Assembly (NCBI GenBank): GCA_900319275.1
Contig: ONNS01000003.1
Location: 19,338 to 83,337, forward strand
Direction: 5' to 3'
Origin: an uncultured Eubacteriales bacterium
GTDB lineage: Bacteria > Bacillota > Clostridia > Oscillospirales > Oscillospiraceae
DNA: 64,000 nt
Shown here: piece after piece, positions 8,603 to 18,212 of the stretch
Layout: every line of letters begins with the position of its first letter
How positions within the stretch are numbered: the stretch's first letter is position 1
Translations under genes and position numbers: made by a program
The notes under the pieces: generated by a model
Told to the model about the DNA's origin: nothing
The model's database searches: none
What the model saw: only the letters and a program-made list of their open reading frames with translations

Positions 8603-9547
8603 TCACTTAATGGCAGGGGCCTTGACGGCGTTGAGCAGTTCGTTGACGACTTTTTCCTGATCAGCCGCATCACTGAGATCCTGCGACCAGATCAGCCGGT
8701 GGGCGATCGCGTCATGAAAAACATAGCGTACGTCGCGCGGCAGCACATAGTCCCGCCCCTGGATCCAGGCCGTGGCCTGACTGAGCGCGGTCAGTGCGAT
8801 CGAAGCGCGTGGGCTGGCCCCCTGCAGGATGCGCTTGTCGCGGCGTGTCTTCTCGCAGAGTGCGACAATATAATCGATCATTTCATCTTTCACGAAGACC
8901 GTTTGTACATCACGGCGCATGCGCATCACGTCCTCGCGGCTGACGACCTGACGCACACTCTCAAGCGTCTGCCCGCTTTGACGGCGGCGGATCATCTCCA
9001 CCTCGTCGCTGTGCGCAGGATAGCCCATCGAGAGGCGCAGCATGAAGCGGTCCAGCTGCGAGTCCGGAAGCATCTGCGTGCCCTTGGCGCCGGTCGGGTT
9101 TTGTGTTGCGATGACGATAAAGGGCTGAGGGACGGGATAGGTCTGGTTGTCTACCGTGACGGCGCCCTCCTCCATAGCCTGCAGCAGGGCCGACTGCGTG
9201 CGCGAGGTCGCGCGGTTGAGTTCGTCGGCCAGAAACAGATTCGACAGGATCGCACCCTTCTGATAGAGCATCTTGCCGCTGCTTTTATCAAACACCGAAT
9301 AGCCCGTGATGTCAGAGGGCAGCACATCGGGTGTGAACTGTACACGGCTGTAGTCAAGACCCAGCGCGCGGGAGAAGGACAGGGCCATGGTCGTTTTTCC
9401 GACGCCGGGAATGTCCTCCATCAGAATATGGCCGCCGGCGAGGATCGCCAGCAGGACCTTGATCATAACTTCGTTTTTGCCGACAATGGCCTTTTCGATC
9501 TCCATCAAAATCTTCTTGGCGCTGCCGATCGAAGAAAATTCATTCAT
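8603..9547 (-). CDS. MoxR-family AAA+ ATPase
   Basis: A 314-residue AAA+ ATPase of the MoxR/RavA clade, which remodels or activates partner proteins, often metal- or VWA-domain proteins. Walker A is DIPGVGKTTMA near residue 45, Walker B is LFLADELNRA near 105, and sensor 1 is FIVIATQNPTG. The C-terminal lid is complete. First gene of the minus-strand operon with the DUF58 and TgpA-like genes, with a promoter just upstream (complement of 9589-9617). Confidence 0.92.
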   Translation of the reverse strand: MNEFSSIGSAKKILMEIEKAIVGKNEVMIKVLLAILAGGHILMEDIPGVGKTTMALSFSRALGLDYSRVQFTPDVLPSDITGYSVFDKSSGKMLYQKGAILSNLFLADELNRATSRTQSALLQAMEEGAVTVDNQTYPVPQPFIVIATQNPTGAKGTQMLPDSQLDRFMLRLSMGYPAHSDEVEMIRRRQSGQTLESVRQVVSREDVMRMRRDVQTVFVKDEMIDYIVALCEKTRRDKRILQGASPRASIALTALSQATAWIQGRDYVLPRDVRYVFHDAIAHRLIWSQDLSDAADQEKVVNELLNAVKAPAIK

Positions 9548-9588
9548 TGGGATATCCTCCGCTTATTTGAGGTAATAAACAGGATGTG

Positions 9589-9617
9589 ATTATACCATAT
9601 CCGCTGTTTTTCGACAA
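9589..9617 (-). promoter_or_regulatory. moxR operon promoter
   Basis: TTGTCG (complement of 9612-9617) and TATAAT (complement of 9589-9594) are 17 nt apart. The promoter diverges from that of uvrB in the same 170-nt gap. Confidence 0.65.
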
Positions 9618-9664
9618 GACAGATTCGCGTTGATTAAGACAGCTTAAGATTTCTTCCTGCTGTA

Positions 9665-9694
9665 TTGAATTCTGCCCTTTTACCGTGGTATAAT
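9665..9694 (+). promoter_or_regulatory. uvrB promoter
   Basis: TTGAAT (9665-9670) and TATAAT (9689-9694) with 18-nt spacing. No clear LexA box was identified by eye. Confidence 0.6.
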
Positions 9695-9719
9695 AAACAA
9701 ACTGATCAAGGAGAAAGCT

Positions 9720-11687
9720 ATGGACGGATTCAAACTGGTATCGAACTACCGCCCCACCGGCGATCAGCCGGAGGCCATTGAGGGCCTTGTGCAGGGCATC
9801 AAAAACGGCATTGACGAACAGGTACTACTGGGCGTGACAGGCTCGGGCAAGACTTTTACCATGGCCAACGTTATCGCGCAGCTGAACCGCCCGACGCTGG
9901 TGCTGGCCCACAATAAGACGCTCGCGGCGCAGCTGTGCAGTGAGTTTAAAGAGTTTTTCCCGGAAAACGCCGTGGAATACTTCGTCTCCTATTACGACTA
10001 CTATCAGCCAGAGGCCTATATCCCGCATACCGACACCTATATAGAAAAGGACGCCTCCACCAACGAGGAGATCGACCGGCTGCGTCTTTCCGCTACGTTC
10101 TCTCTTCTGGAGCGGCGCGATGTGATCGTCGTGGCCTCGGTCAGCTGCATCTACGGTCTCGGCGAGCCCGAGGATTTCGAGCGCATGGCGGTTTCCCTGC
10201 GTCCCGGGAACGAACTGCCGCTCGAGACGCTGCTGCGGCGTCTGATCGATATTCGCTATGAGCGCAACGATATTGCCTTTGAGCGCAATATGTTCCGCGT
10301 CCGCGGGGATACGGTCGAGATATTCCCATCCTATTATAAAGACCGCGCGATCCGCGTCGAGTATTTCGGCGACGAGATCGACCGCATCAGCGAGATCAAC
10401 GTCGTCACCGGCGTGGCCGAGCGCTATCTGAGCCACATTGTGATCTATCCGGCGACACACTACGTCACCACAAAGGACAAGATCGAGGCGGCGATCGCGC
10501 GCATCCGCGTCGAGTGCGACGAGCGGGTAAAGTGGTTTGAGGAAAACAACAAGCTGATCGAAGCGCAGCGTATCCGCCAGCGCACCGACTACGATATCGA
10601 GATGATGCAGGAGCTCGGTTACTGCTCCGGAATCGAGAACTATTCGCGTGTGATCGCCAATCGCGCGCCAGGCAGCCCGCCGATGACGCTGCTGGATTAC
10701 TTCCCGAAGGATTTTCTGCTGTTTGTTGACGAGAGCCATGTGACGCTGCCCCAGGTGCGCGCCATGTACCGCGGCGACCGGGCCAGAAAGGAAAGTCTGG
10801 TTGAATACGGTTTCCGCCTGCCCTCGGCCTTTGACAACCGCCCCTTGAAATTCGATGAGTTCACCGACCGCATCCATCAGCGTGTCTATGTCTCGGCCAC
10901 GCCCGGCGACTATGAGCGCGAGCGGGCTGGACAGATCGTCGAGCAGATCATCCGACCGACCGGCCTGCTGGATCCACAGATCATCGTCCGACCGGTCGAA
11001 GGCCAGATCGACGATCTGATCGACGAGATCCACGGTCGCATCGAACTGGGCCTGCGGACACTGGTGACGACACTGACCAAGAAAATGGCCGAGGATCTAT
11101 CGGAATTTCTGACCAATGCGGGTATTCGTACACGGTATATGCATCACGACATCGGCACGATCGAACGCATGGAGATCATCCGAGATCTCCGTCTAGGCGA
11201 ATATGACGTGCTGGTGGGGATAAACCTTCTGCGCGAAGGATTGGATATCCCCGAAGTAGGTCTTGTTGCTATCCTGGACGCCGACAAAGAGGGCTTTCTG
11301 CGCAGCGAGACCAGCTTGATCCAGACCGTCGGCCGTGCCGCGCGCAATGCCGAGAGTTATGTGATCATGTACGCCGATACGATCACACCCTCGATGCGCG
11401 TCTGCATCGACGAAACCGAGCGCAGAAGAAAAAAGCAGCTGGCCTACAACGAGGCAAACGGTATTGTCCCGAAGACCGTCATCAAGAGTGTGCGCGACCT
11501 GCTGGAGATATCCACCGATGCCTCCGCCGCGGCGACAAAGAAGAACGGCGTCAAGATGACCGAGCGCGAGCGGCGTGAAACCATCGAGGCGCTGGAGCAG
11601 AAGATGAAGAAAGCTGCCCAGATGCTCGAATACGAGATCGCCGCCCAGCTCAGAGACGAGATCATCCGGCTTAAGGGTGGACAATAA
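9720..11687 (+). CDS. uvrB: Excinuclease ABC subunit B
   Basis: Damage-verifying helicase-like subunit of nucleotide excision repair, loaded by UvrA and then bound by UvrC. The 655-residue protein is of normal length. It shows Walker [11 protein letters not shown] (residues 38-47), the beta-hairpin region [10 protein letters not shown], the helicase motifs around [11 protein letters not shown] and QTVGRAARN, and the C-terminal UVR domain [12 protein letters not shown] that contacts UvrC. AAGGAG precedes the ATG. uvrA and uvrC are not in the window. polA follows 42 nt downstream, giving an excision-plus-gap-filling pair. Confidence 0.97.
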   Translation: MDGFKLVSNYRPTGDQPEAIEGLVQGIKNGIDEQVLLGVTGSGKTFTMANVIAQLNRPTLVLAHNKTLAAQLCSEFKEFFPENAVEYFVSYYDYYQPEAYIPHTDTYIEKDASTNEEIDRLRLSATFSLLERRDVIVVASVSCIYGLGEPEDFERMAVSLRPGNELPLETLLRRLIDIRYERNDIAFERNMFRVRGDTVEIFPSYYKDRAIRVEYFGDEIDRISEINVVTGVAERYLSHIVIYPATHYVTTKDKIEAAIARIRVECDERVKWFEENNKLIEAQRIRQRTDYDIEMMQELGYCSGIENYSRVIANRAPGSPPMTLLDYFPKDFLLFVDESHVTLPQVRAMYRGDRARKESLVEYGFRLPSAFDNRPLKFDEFTDRIHQRVYVSATPGDYERERAGQIVEQIIRPTGLLDPQIIVRPVEGQIDDLIDEIHGRIELGLRTLVTTLTKKMAEDLSEFLTNAGIRTRYMHHDIGTIERMEIIRDLRLGEYDVLVGINLLREGLDIPEVGLVAILDADKEGFLRSETSLIQTVGRAARNAESYVIMYADTITPSMRVCIDETERRRKKQLAYNEANGIVPKTVIKSVRDLLEISTDASAAATKKNGVKMTERERRETIEALEQKMKKAAQMLEYEIAAQLRDEIIRLKGGQ

Positions 11688-11729
11688 CAGACTATTGATG
11701 CCTTTCATTTAGATCAAGTGAGGATTGCC

Positions 11730-14291
11730 ATGCATCTGATGATTTTAGACGGCAACAGCATTGTTAACCGCGCCTATTACGGGGTGCGGCCGCTCAATGC
11801 GCCGGACGGAACGCCGACAAATGCCATTTTTGGATTTCTGAGTATTCTGCAGCATCTGCTGGACGAGCAGAAGCCCGATGCGCTGTGCGTAAGCTTTGAC
11901 AGGAAAGAGCCAACCTTCCGCCATAAGGCTTATGACGGTTATAAGGCCCAGCGCAAGCCGATGCCCGAGGACCTGGCCGCACAGATGCCGGTGCTCAAAG
12001 AGGTACTGGACGCCATGGGCATCCGCCGCTATGAGCAAGCGGGCTATGAGGCCGACGATATTCTTGGGACAGTCTCGGTCAAATGTCATGACGCAGGCTG
12101 GGACTGCACGATCGTCACCGGCGATAAGGACAGTCTGCAGCTCGTCACCGATACGACGACGGTCTGCCATGTGAAGACCCGTATGGGCAAAAACGAGACG
12201 ATCCTGTACACGCCGGAGGTGTTTGAGGCGGAGTACGGCTTTGCGCCGCGCGGCATCATCGATCTGAAAGCGCTGATGGGCGACAGCTCGGACAATATTC
12301 CCGGCGTCCCCGGCATTGGCGAGAAGACCGCCATGGACCTGATTCAGCGCTATCACACTGTTGATGCCATTTATGCACAGCTCGAGGAGCTCGATATCAA
12401 GGACGGCGTACGTAAAAAGCTCGCGGCCGGGGAAGAGAGCGCCAGGAAATCTTATTGGCTTGCGACGATCCTCTGTGAGGTGCCGATGGATTTCGATCCG
12501 GAGGCAAACCGCTGGAACAACAGCTTCACGCCGGCGCTCTACCCGCTGTTAAAACGCCTGGGCTTCACGCGTCTGATCGAGCGCTGGGGACTGGAGAGCG
12601 CCGCGTCTGCCTCTTCCACCGAGAGCGCGGTGGAGACACTGCCGCGCGCGGACGTCAGCGCCGAGCAGGTACCGGAGCTTCTCTCCGTATTGGAAAATGC
12701 CGAACTGATTGCGGTGCTGCCGGGGGAAGAGGGTTTGTCTTCGCTCGAACTCTGCGATGGCAGGCAGGTTTACACCGTCAGCCATATCCTGTGCGGCGAA
12801 TATTACGAAACTGTGCTTGATTTGCTGTTCAGCGATAAGGTCAGCAAAACCACCCATGCGCTCAAAGAGCTGATGAGCCTGCTTGTGCGTGAAGGGCGAG
12901 GGCTTGAGGGTTTTGCCTTTGATACCGCGCTGGCCGCCTACCTGCTCGAAGCGACCGAAAACAATTACACACTGCCGCGCCTTACCCAGCGCTATCTCGG
13001 CGCTGAGCTCACCGGTGCCGAGGCTGTCTTTCGTCTGACGGCACCGCTGCGGCAAAAGCTTGCAGATGAGGGCATGACCAAGCTCTTTACCGACATCGAA
13101 CTGCCGCTTTGCCCGGTGCTCGCTGAGATGGAGCAGGCCGGTTTCCTTGTTGACCGCAAGGCGCTCTATGATTTCGGTGAAAGTCTGAACGGCAGCATCG
13201 CCGCGCTGCAGCAGGAGATTTGCCGGCTGGCCGGACATGAATTCAACATTCTGTCCCCGAAGCAGCTCGGCGAGGTACTGTTTGACGAGCTGATGCTGCC
13301 ATACGGAAAGAAAACCAAAACCGGATGGAGCACCAATGCCGACGTGCTGGAAAAGCTGCGCGGCAAGCACCCGATCGTGGAAGACGTGATGGATTACCGG
13401 ATGCTGACAAAGCTCAAGTCCACCTATGCCGACGGGCTTTTGAAAGTCATCGCCGACGATGGGCGCATCCACACGAATTTCCAGAATACCGTCACAGCCA
13501 CGGGACGCCTGAGCTCGACCGAGCCGAATCTGCAGAATATTCCGATCCGCAAGGAACTCGGCGCACAGATCCGCCAGATGTTTGTCGCAGCTCCGGGCTG
13601 CACACTGGTGGATGCGGACTACAGCCAGATCGAGCTGCGGCTGCTGGCCCATATCTCGGGCGATACGGTCATGCAGGAGGCCTTCCTCAGCGGCGAGGAT
13701 TTCCATGCCGTTACCGCCTCGCATGTGTTCAACGTGCCGCTCTCCGAGGTCACGCCGCTCCTGCGCAGCCGTGCCAAAGCGGTCAACTTCGGCATCGTCT
13801 ACGGCATTTCGGCCTTTTCTCTGAGCCAGGATATCAAGGTCTCGACCGCCGAGGCCAAACAGTATATGGACGCCTACATGGAGCGTTTTCACGGCGTGCG
13901 CGACTATATGAAGACTATTGTCGAGCAGGCCAAGGCGGACGGTTATGTGTCGACGCTCTACGGACGGCGGCGCAGCCTGCCCGAGCTCAAGAGTTCAAAC
14001 TTCAACATGCGCGCCTTTGGGGAACGAGTGGCACTGAATATGCCGATCCAGGGAACGGCCGCCGATGTCATCAAGCTCGCCATGGTCAAGGTCGATCGGC
14101 GGTTGAAGGCCGAGGGGCTGAAGGCGAGACTGATTTTGCAGGTGCACGATGAGCTGATCGTCGAGTGCCCCGAGTCCGAGGCCGAGACCGTGCGTGAGAT
14201 CCTGCGCTATGAGATGGAGCATGTCGGTGATTTTGCAGTGCCCTTGACCGTCGAGGTCAATTCGGCCCACAGTTGGAGCGACGCGCACTGA
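11730..14291 (+). CDS. polA: DNA polymerase I
   Basis: Fills gaps after excision repair and removes RNA primers. The 853-residue protein has an N-terminal 5'-3' exonuclease (about 1-290, with DRKEPTFRH and DSSDNIPGVPGIGEKTA), a vestigial 3'-5' exonuclease region (about 320-470) that lacks the catalytic DxE at its start, and a polymerase domain with VDADYSQIELR, RSRAKAVNFGIVYGIS and QVHDELIVE. Proofreading is therefore probably absent, as in other Firmicutes enzymes. ATG 11730 is chosen for the AGTGAGG 7 nt upstream. The stop overlaps the rimI start. Confidence 0.96.
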   Translation: MHLMILDGNSIVNRAYYGVRPLNAPDGTPTNAIFGFLSILQHLLDEQKPDALCVSFDRKEPTFRHKAYDGYKAQRKPMPEDLAAQMPVLKEVLDAMGIRRYEQAGYEADDILGTVSVKCHDAGWDCTIVTGDKDSLQLVTDTTTVCHVKTRMGKNETILYTPEVFEAEYGFAPRGIIDLKALMGDSSDNIPGVPGIGEKTAMDLIQRYHTVDAIYAQLEELDIKDGVRKKLAAGEESARKSYWLATILCEVPMDFDPEANRWNNSFTPALYPLLKRLGFTRLIERWGLESAASASSTESAVETLPRADVSAEQVPELLSVLENAELIAVLPGEEGLSSLELCDGRQVYTVSHILCGEYYETVLDLLFSDKVSKTTHALKELMSLLVREGRGLEGFAFDTALAAYLLEATENNYTLPRLTQRYLGAELTGAEAVFRLTAPLRQKLADEGMTKLFTDIELPLCPVLAEMEQAGFLVDRKALYDFGESLNGSIAALQQEICRLAGHEFNILSPKQLGEVLFDELMLPYGKKTKTGWSTNADVLEKLRGKHPIVEDVMDYRMLTKLKSTYADGLLKVIADDGRIHTNFQNTVTATGRLSSTEPNLQNIPIRKELGAQIRQMFVAAPGCTLVDADYSQIELRLLAHISGDTVMQEAFLSGEDFHAVTASHVFNVPLSEVTPLLRSRAKAVNFGIVYGISAFSLSQDIKVSTAEAKQYMDAYMERFHGVRDYMKTIVEQAKADGYVSTLYGRRRSLPELKSSNFNMRAFGERVALNMPIQGTAADVIKLAMVKVDRRLKAEGLKARLILQVHDELIVECPESEAETVREILRYEMEHVGDFAVPLTVEVNSAHSWSDAH

Positions 14292-14728
14292 TGGTTGAAC
14301 TGATCAATGCTGACGAGCGCTGGCTTCCGGCCATTGCCGCACTTGAGCGGCAGTGCTTTTCCGATCCCTGGAGCGTGGAGATGCTGCGCCCCGAACTGCC
14401 GGACGACAGCCACGAGTTTTTGCTGGCCGTTGAAGGAGAAGAATTGCTCGGTTATGTCGGGTTGATGACAGTGCTGGACGAGGGCTATCTCTCCAACATT
14501 GCCGTCTCGCCCGAGCACCGGCGGCAGGGAATTGCCGAGGCTCTTCTGAAAGCACTGCTTATGCGCGCCCGCGCGCGGAAGCTGGCCTTTGTCACACTGG
14601 AGGTCCGCGCGGGCAATACGCCGGCGCAGGCGCTGTATCGAAAGCTTGGCTTTACCGAGGTTGGTGTGCGCCGGGGCTATTACGAGCACCCCAGAGAGGA
14701 TGCCGTTTTGATGACGCTGTTTATATAA
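14291..14728 (+). CDS. rimI: Ribosomal protein S18-alanine N-acetyltransferase
   Basis: A 145-residue GNAT acetyltransferase, expected to acetylate the N-terminus of ribosomal protein S18. The acetyl-CoA motif A is visible in LSNIAVSPEHRRQGIAEALL, and the C-terminal motif ends NTPAQALYRKLGFTEVGVR. The ATG overlaps the polA stop (TGATG). It sits directly before tsaD, the usual tsaB-rimI-tsaD arrangement without tsaB. Confidence 0.9.
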   Translation: MVELINADERWLPAIAALERQCFSDPWSVEMLRPELPDDSHEFLLAVEGEELLGYVGLMTVLDEGYLSNIAVSPEHRRQGIAEALLKALLMRARARKLAFVTLEVRAGNTPAQALYRKLGFTEVGVRRGYYEHPREDAVLMTLFI

Positions 14729-14758
14729 TTATTAATACATATAGTAAAGAGGCAATCT

Positions 14759-15760
14759 ATGAAGATCCTTGCATTTGAATCCTCCTGCGATGAGACGGCC
14801 GTGGCCGTGGTCGAGGACGGACGGAAGATCCTGACCGATCAGATTTTTTCCCAGGCGGACCTCCACGCGGTCTACGGCGGCGTTGTGCCGGAAATCGCCT
14901 CGCGCTGCCATGTGGAATCGATCTCTCTGCTGACCGAGCGGGCCATCGAGGCCGCCGGCATTACGCGCGGCGATATTGACGCGGTCGCTGTCACCTATGC
15001 CCCCGGTTTGATCGGGGCGGTGCTGGTGGGTGTGAATTTTGCCAAGTCTGCGGCGCTCGCGCTCGGCGTGCCGCTGGTGCCGGTGCACCATATCCGCGGC
15101 CATATTGCGGCCAATTATCTGGCTTACCCCGAACTGGAACCGCCCTTCCTGTGTCTTGCAATTTCGGGCGGCAACACACTGCTGATCGACGTGCGCGGCT
15201 ATACCGACATGAAGATCATCGGTGCTACGCGCGACGACGCGGCAGGGGAGTGCTTCGACAAGACCGCGCGCGTGCTCGGCCTGCCTTATCCGGGCGGCAA
15301 GCCCATCGACGAGCTCAGCCGCGGCGGGGACGACAGCCGCTACAGCTTCCCGATCGCCGCTGTGGACGGCAACCCCTACGACATGAGCTTTTCCGGGCTT
15401 AAAACTGCGGTCATCAATCTTGTACACAACGCGGAGCAAAAGGGCGAGGAGATCGACCGTGCCAGTCTCGCCGCCTCTTTTACGAAGGCTGTCAGCGACA
15501 GCCTGGTGCCCCGTGCCATGCGCGCAGCCCAAGAACTCGGACGCGATAAAGTTGTTGTGGCCGGCGGTGTTGCGGCAAACTCCCGGATCCGCGCGGACTT
15601 TCAAAAGGCCGCTGAGGCTCAGGGCGTAAAGCTGTATATCCCGCCGCTGCGTCTCTGCGGCGATAACGGCGCCATGATCGGTGCGCAGGGCTACTATGAA
15701 TATCTGGCAGGCAACAGGGCGGGCAGCGACCTGAATGCCTACGCGACGATGGATATATAA
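14759..15760 (+). CDS. tsaD: tRNA N6-threonylcarbamoyladenosine transferase TsaD
   Basis: Transfers threonylcarbamoyl from its adenylate to A37 of ANN-decoding tRNAs, working with TsaB and TsaE. The 333-residue Kae1/Gcp protein has the metal-binding HHIRGH near residue 112, the ESSCDETAVAVV phosphate motif at the N-terminus, and VAGGVAANSRIR near 265. The partner genes tsaB and tsaE are elsewhere. The ATG follows an AAAGAGG site. Confidence 0.96.
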   Translation: MKILAFESSCDETAVAVVEDGRKILTDQIFSQADLHAVYGGVVPEIASRCHVESISLLTERAIEAAGITRGDIDAVAVTYAPGLIGAVLVGVNFAKSAALALGVPLVPVHHIRGHIAANYLAYPELEPPFLCLAISGGNTLLIDVRGYTDMKIIGATRDDAAGECFDKTARVLGLPYPGGKPIDELSRGGDDSRYSFPIAAVDGNPYDMSFSGLKTAVINLVHNAEQKGEEIDRASLAASFTKAVSDSLVPRAMRAAQELGRDKVVVAGGVAANSRIRADFQKAAEAQGVKLYIPPLRLCGDNGAMIGAQGYYEYLAGNRAGSDLNAYATMDI

Positions 15761-15779
15761 ACCATTTGGGAGGATCGCC

Positions 15780-16460
15780 ATGGGGGTACATGACGGGCAT
15801 CGGGAACGGATGCGAGAGCGCTTTCTGGAATACGGCTTGGAGAATTTCAACGATCTGAACGCTCTGGAGCTGCTTTTGCACTATGCGATCCCGCGCAAGG
15901 ATACAAACGCCCTGTCGCACTCGCTGATCGACCGGTTTGGCAGCCTGAAAGGGGTACTGGATGCCTCCAAGGAAGAGCTGCTGCAGGTTCCCGGGATCGG
16001 GCCAAACGCGGCGGCACTGATCCGGCTTGTGCCAGCCCTGGCTCGCCGCTACGCGGTGGATGAAACGGACAGTCTTGACTGTCTGTGCAGCGCGGTGACC
16101 TCCGGCCGCTATTTCGTTGCCAGACTGCAGTTCGAAAAGGACGAAAAGGCGCTGTTGGCCTGTCTCGATGCACAAAAGCGCGTGATTGCCTGCGTGGAAC
16201 TTGCAAGCGGCGTTGTCAACAGTGTCTCTGTCAATGTCCGCAAGGTGGTCGAGACGGCCATCAAGTACCGCGCAAGCTCGGTGATTCTCGCGCACAATCA
16301 CCCCGGCGGCAGTGCCGTCCCATCGCGCGAGGATCAGTTTCTCACCGAGAAGATCAGTCGAGCCCTTGCAACTGTCGAAATTCGCCTTGATGATCATATC
16401 ATTGTTGCACAAAAGACGTATATATCCATGGCACAGGCGGGCTTTATGAATCGCCTGTAG
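15780..16460 (+). CDS. radC: RadC-family JAB/MPN-domain protein
   Basis: A 226-residue protein with an N-terminal helix-hairpin-helix region (KEELLQVPGIGPNAAALI) and a C-terminal JAMM metalloprotease-like domain whose metal ligands are in AHNHPGGSAVPSREDQ. The cellular role of the family is unresolved; the early claim of a DNA-repair function was withdrawn in E. coli. The start is set by GGGAGG 8 nt before ATG 15780. It lies 19 nt after tsaD and is followed by a terminator. Confidence 0.9.
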   Translation: MGVHDGHRERMRERFLEYGLENFNDLNALELLLHYAIPRKDTNALSHSLIDRFGSLKGVLDASKEELLQVPGIGPNAAALIRLVPALARRYAVDETDSLDCLCSAVTSGRYFVARLQFEKDEKALLACLDAQKRVIACVELASGVVNSVSVNVRKVVETAIKYRASSVILAHNHPGGSAVPSREDQFLTEKISRALATVEIRLDDHIIVAQKTYISMAQAGFMNRL

Positions 16461-16474
16461 AACCGATATGTCAA

Positions 16475-16516
16475 ATACCCGGCACCTGCGGATGAAATTT
16501 CGTTGATGCCGGGTAT
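16475..16516 (+). terminator. Terminator after radC
   Basis: ATACCCGGCA (16475-16484) pairs perfectly with TGCCGGGTAT (16507-16516). Only a weak T-rich tail follows. Confidence 0.6.
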
Positions 16517-16913
16517 ACATTTGGTTTTGTCAAGATGGCAAAACCGCTAAAATATGCGTATGAGGAATCCAAAATAGCTTATGTTAACTAAAACTGTCAT
16601 AAAGTTGTAATTTGTTGCGGCAAAAGTGTCTCCGAAATTATGGTAAAAAACGAGATTTCCCTTGTTTCCAACAGGGTTTTCGGATGTTGAAAAACCTGTT
16701 GGAAATGTTGATAACTCTTTGCAAAGTTATTATTTTTCTCAATTATGTCACTCGTCGGAAAACCAATTATTTCAAATCGAAGTCAAACACAGCGATCGAA
16801 AAGCCGTGAAATTCCGCCAGATTCCATTTGGGAAAATAGCTAACAACAAAAATCTGTAAAAAATAGAATCAGGAATAATACAAAATGTTATATTCTTGGC
16901 TCCATCTTGACTC
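16517..16913. other. AT-rich non-coding stretch with a dyad
   Basis: About 400 nt with no credible gene and clearly lower GC than its surroundings. It contains an 11-bp perfect dyad, TTTCCAACAGG (16665-16675) with CCTGTTGGAAA (16695-16705), followed by TTGATAACT and several A/T tracts. No further function can be read from it. The right end leads into the tRNA-Thr promoter. Confidence 0.5.
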
Positions 16914-16942
16914 TTGACTTGCCCGCTGCTTTGTGCTACAAT
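16914..16942 (+). promoter_or_regulatory. tRNA-Thr promoter
   Basis: TTGACT (16914-16919) and TACAAT (16937-16942), 17 nt apart, about 30 nt upstream of the mature tRNA. Confidence 0.75.
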
Positions 16943-16972
16943 ACAGCCCGCAAGTTAATTAACTGTATTTTT

Positions 16973-17048
16973 GCTGGCATAGCTCAGTCGGTAGAGCAGC
17001 TGATTCGTAATCAGCAGGTCGTGTGTTCGAGTCACATTGCCAGCTCCA
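16973..17048 (+). tRNA. tRNA-Thr (anticodon CGT)
   Basis: A complete cloverleaf: acceptor GCTGGCA/TGCCAGC, D-arm with GCTCAG, anticodon stem GCTGA/TCAGC around the loop TTCGTAA with CGT at 17006-17008, T-arm with GTTCGAGTC, discriminator T and encoded CCA. Confidence 0.96.
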
Positions 17049-17049
17049 C

Positions 17050-17090
17050 CCGGAAACTCTCTATTAACAGAGGTTTCCGGTTTTTCTTTT
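17050..17090 (+). terminator. Terminator after tRNA-Thr
   Basis: CCGGAAAC (17050-17057) pairs with GTTTCCGG (17073-17080), followed by TTTTTCTTTT. Confidence 0.85.
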
Positions 17091-17155
17091 CAGATTAGTA
17101 AAACCGCCTGTGAGCATGGTTCGCAGGCGGTTTTGATGGTATGTAATACTTCGTC

Positions 17156-18091
17156 TCAGCGGGAGAGCTTTTCGTTGATCCAGGTGAGAATGTCGTTCAT
17201 GACTTCTTCGCGGTTGAGCTCGTTGAGCAGTTCGTGTCTGGCCCCGGGATAGAGCTTCATCTTCACGTCTTTCACGCCCGCGCGGCAGATCGACTTGTAG
17301 GCGCGCTCGACGCCCTTGCCGTTTTCGCCAACGGGGTCGTCCCCGCCGGAGATCAGCAGCACCGGGGTATCCTTGTTCATGCGGTCGACGTTTTTCTGTG
17401 TGGTGATGAAGCGGATGCCGCTCATCATGTCGCGCATCAGACTGACCGTCGGCACAAAGCCGCAGAGCGGATCGGCGATGTATTTGTCGACCTCGGCCGG
17501 ATCGCGGTTCAGCCAGTCGGAAGGGGTACGGGGATTCTCATAGCCCTTGGTATAGCCGCCGAAGGCGATCTCGTTGAGCTTGTTGGCGATTTTGCGCGGC
17601 CCGTAGAGCTTGACGCCGCCCTGGGCCATCCAATAGCCGCCGTTGACCATGGCGGCGGTCTGGTGCCCCGTGCCGCAAAGGATGACAAGGCGCGGTTTCT
17701 CGGGGTGCAGAATGACATAGTGCCGCGTCAGAAAGCTGCCCATGCTGTGTCCGAAGAAAATATACGGCAGCTCCGGGTACTGGCCGTGCATGATGTCATA
17801 CAGATGGTCCAGATCCCGCAGCACATAGTTCCACCCGTCCTGGTCGGCAAAGAGTCCCTGCTCCTCGCTTTTGGTGATCGACTGGCCGTGGCCGAGATGA
17901 TCTTCCCCGACGGCGATGAAGCCGTGGGAGGCCAGAAACTCCATGAAGGGGTCATAGCGGTTTATGTATTCGGCAATACCGTGGGCGATCTGTACGATGC
18001 CGCGGATCTCGCCGTCCGGTGTGCACTGCCGGGCGTGGATCGTGTTGACACCGGTGCTGGACGGAAATGTAAAATCACGGAAAGTTGGCAT
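17156..18091 (-). CDS. Alpha/beta hydrolase, monoacylglycerol lipase-like
   Basis: A 311-residue serine hydrolase of the lysophospholipase/MGL type (Hydrolase_4). The nucleophile elbow is FFGHSMGSF near residue 103, the acid is in ISGGDDPVGENG, and the catalytic His is in GARHELLNE. HGIAEYINRYDPF and EDHLGHGQS are typical of monoacylglycerol lipases. No signal peptide, so probably cytoplasmic. AGGAGG before ATG 18091 decides the start. It has its own promoter and is not obviously tied to sigK upstream. Confidence 0.9.
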   Translation of the reverse strand: MPTFRDFTFPSSTGVNTIHARQCTPDGEIRGIVQIAHGIAEYINRYDPFMEFLASHGFIAVGEDHLGHGQSITKSEEQGLFADQDGWNYVLRDLDHLYDIMHGQYPELPYIFFGHSMGSFLTRHYVILHPEKPRLVILCGTGHQTAAMVNGGYWMAQGGVKLYGPRKIANKLNEIAFGGYTKGYENPRTPSDWLNRDPAEVDKYIADPLCGFVPTVSLMRDMMSGIRFITTQKNVDRMNKDTPVLLISGGDDPVGENGKGVERAYKSICRAGVKDVKMKLYPGARHELLNELNREEVMNDILTWINEKLSR

Positions 18092-18136
18092 TTTAGGTTC
18101 CTCCTGTTCGTAGAATAGTCCGAAGATACTGTAGTA

Positions 18137-18165
18137 ATTGTACACGCTCAGAGTCGGGAAGTCAA
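18137..18165 (-). promoter_or_regulatory. Promoter of the hydrolase gene
   Basis: TTGACT (complement of 18160-18165) and TACAAT (complement of 18137-18142), 17-nt spacing. Confidence 0.65.
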
Positions 18166-18212
18166 ATCCTTTTCCGCCCTGAGCGTGCCCTTTGTCCGAT
18201 GTGTTGTTCCGC

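Noticed and set aside
16640-16760. Chromosomal replication origin
   Set aside because: AT-rich with a dyad, but no dnaA, dnaN or rpmH nearby and no convincing TTATCCACA cluster.
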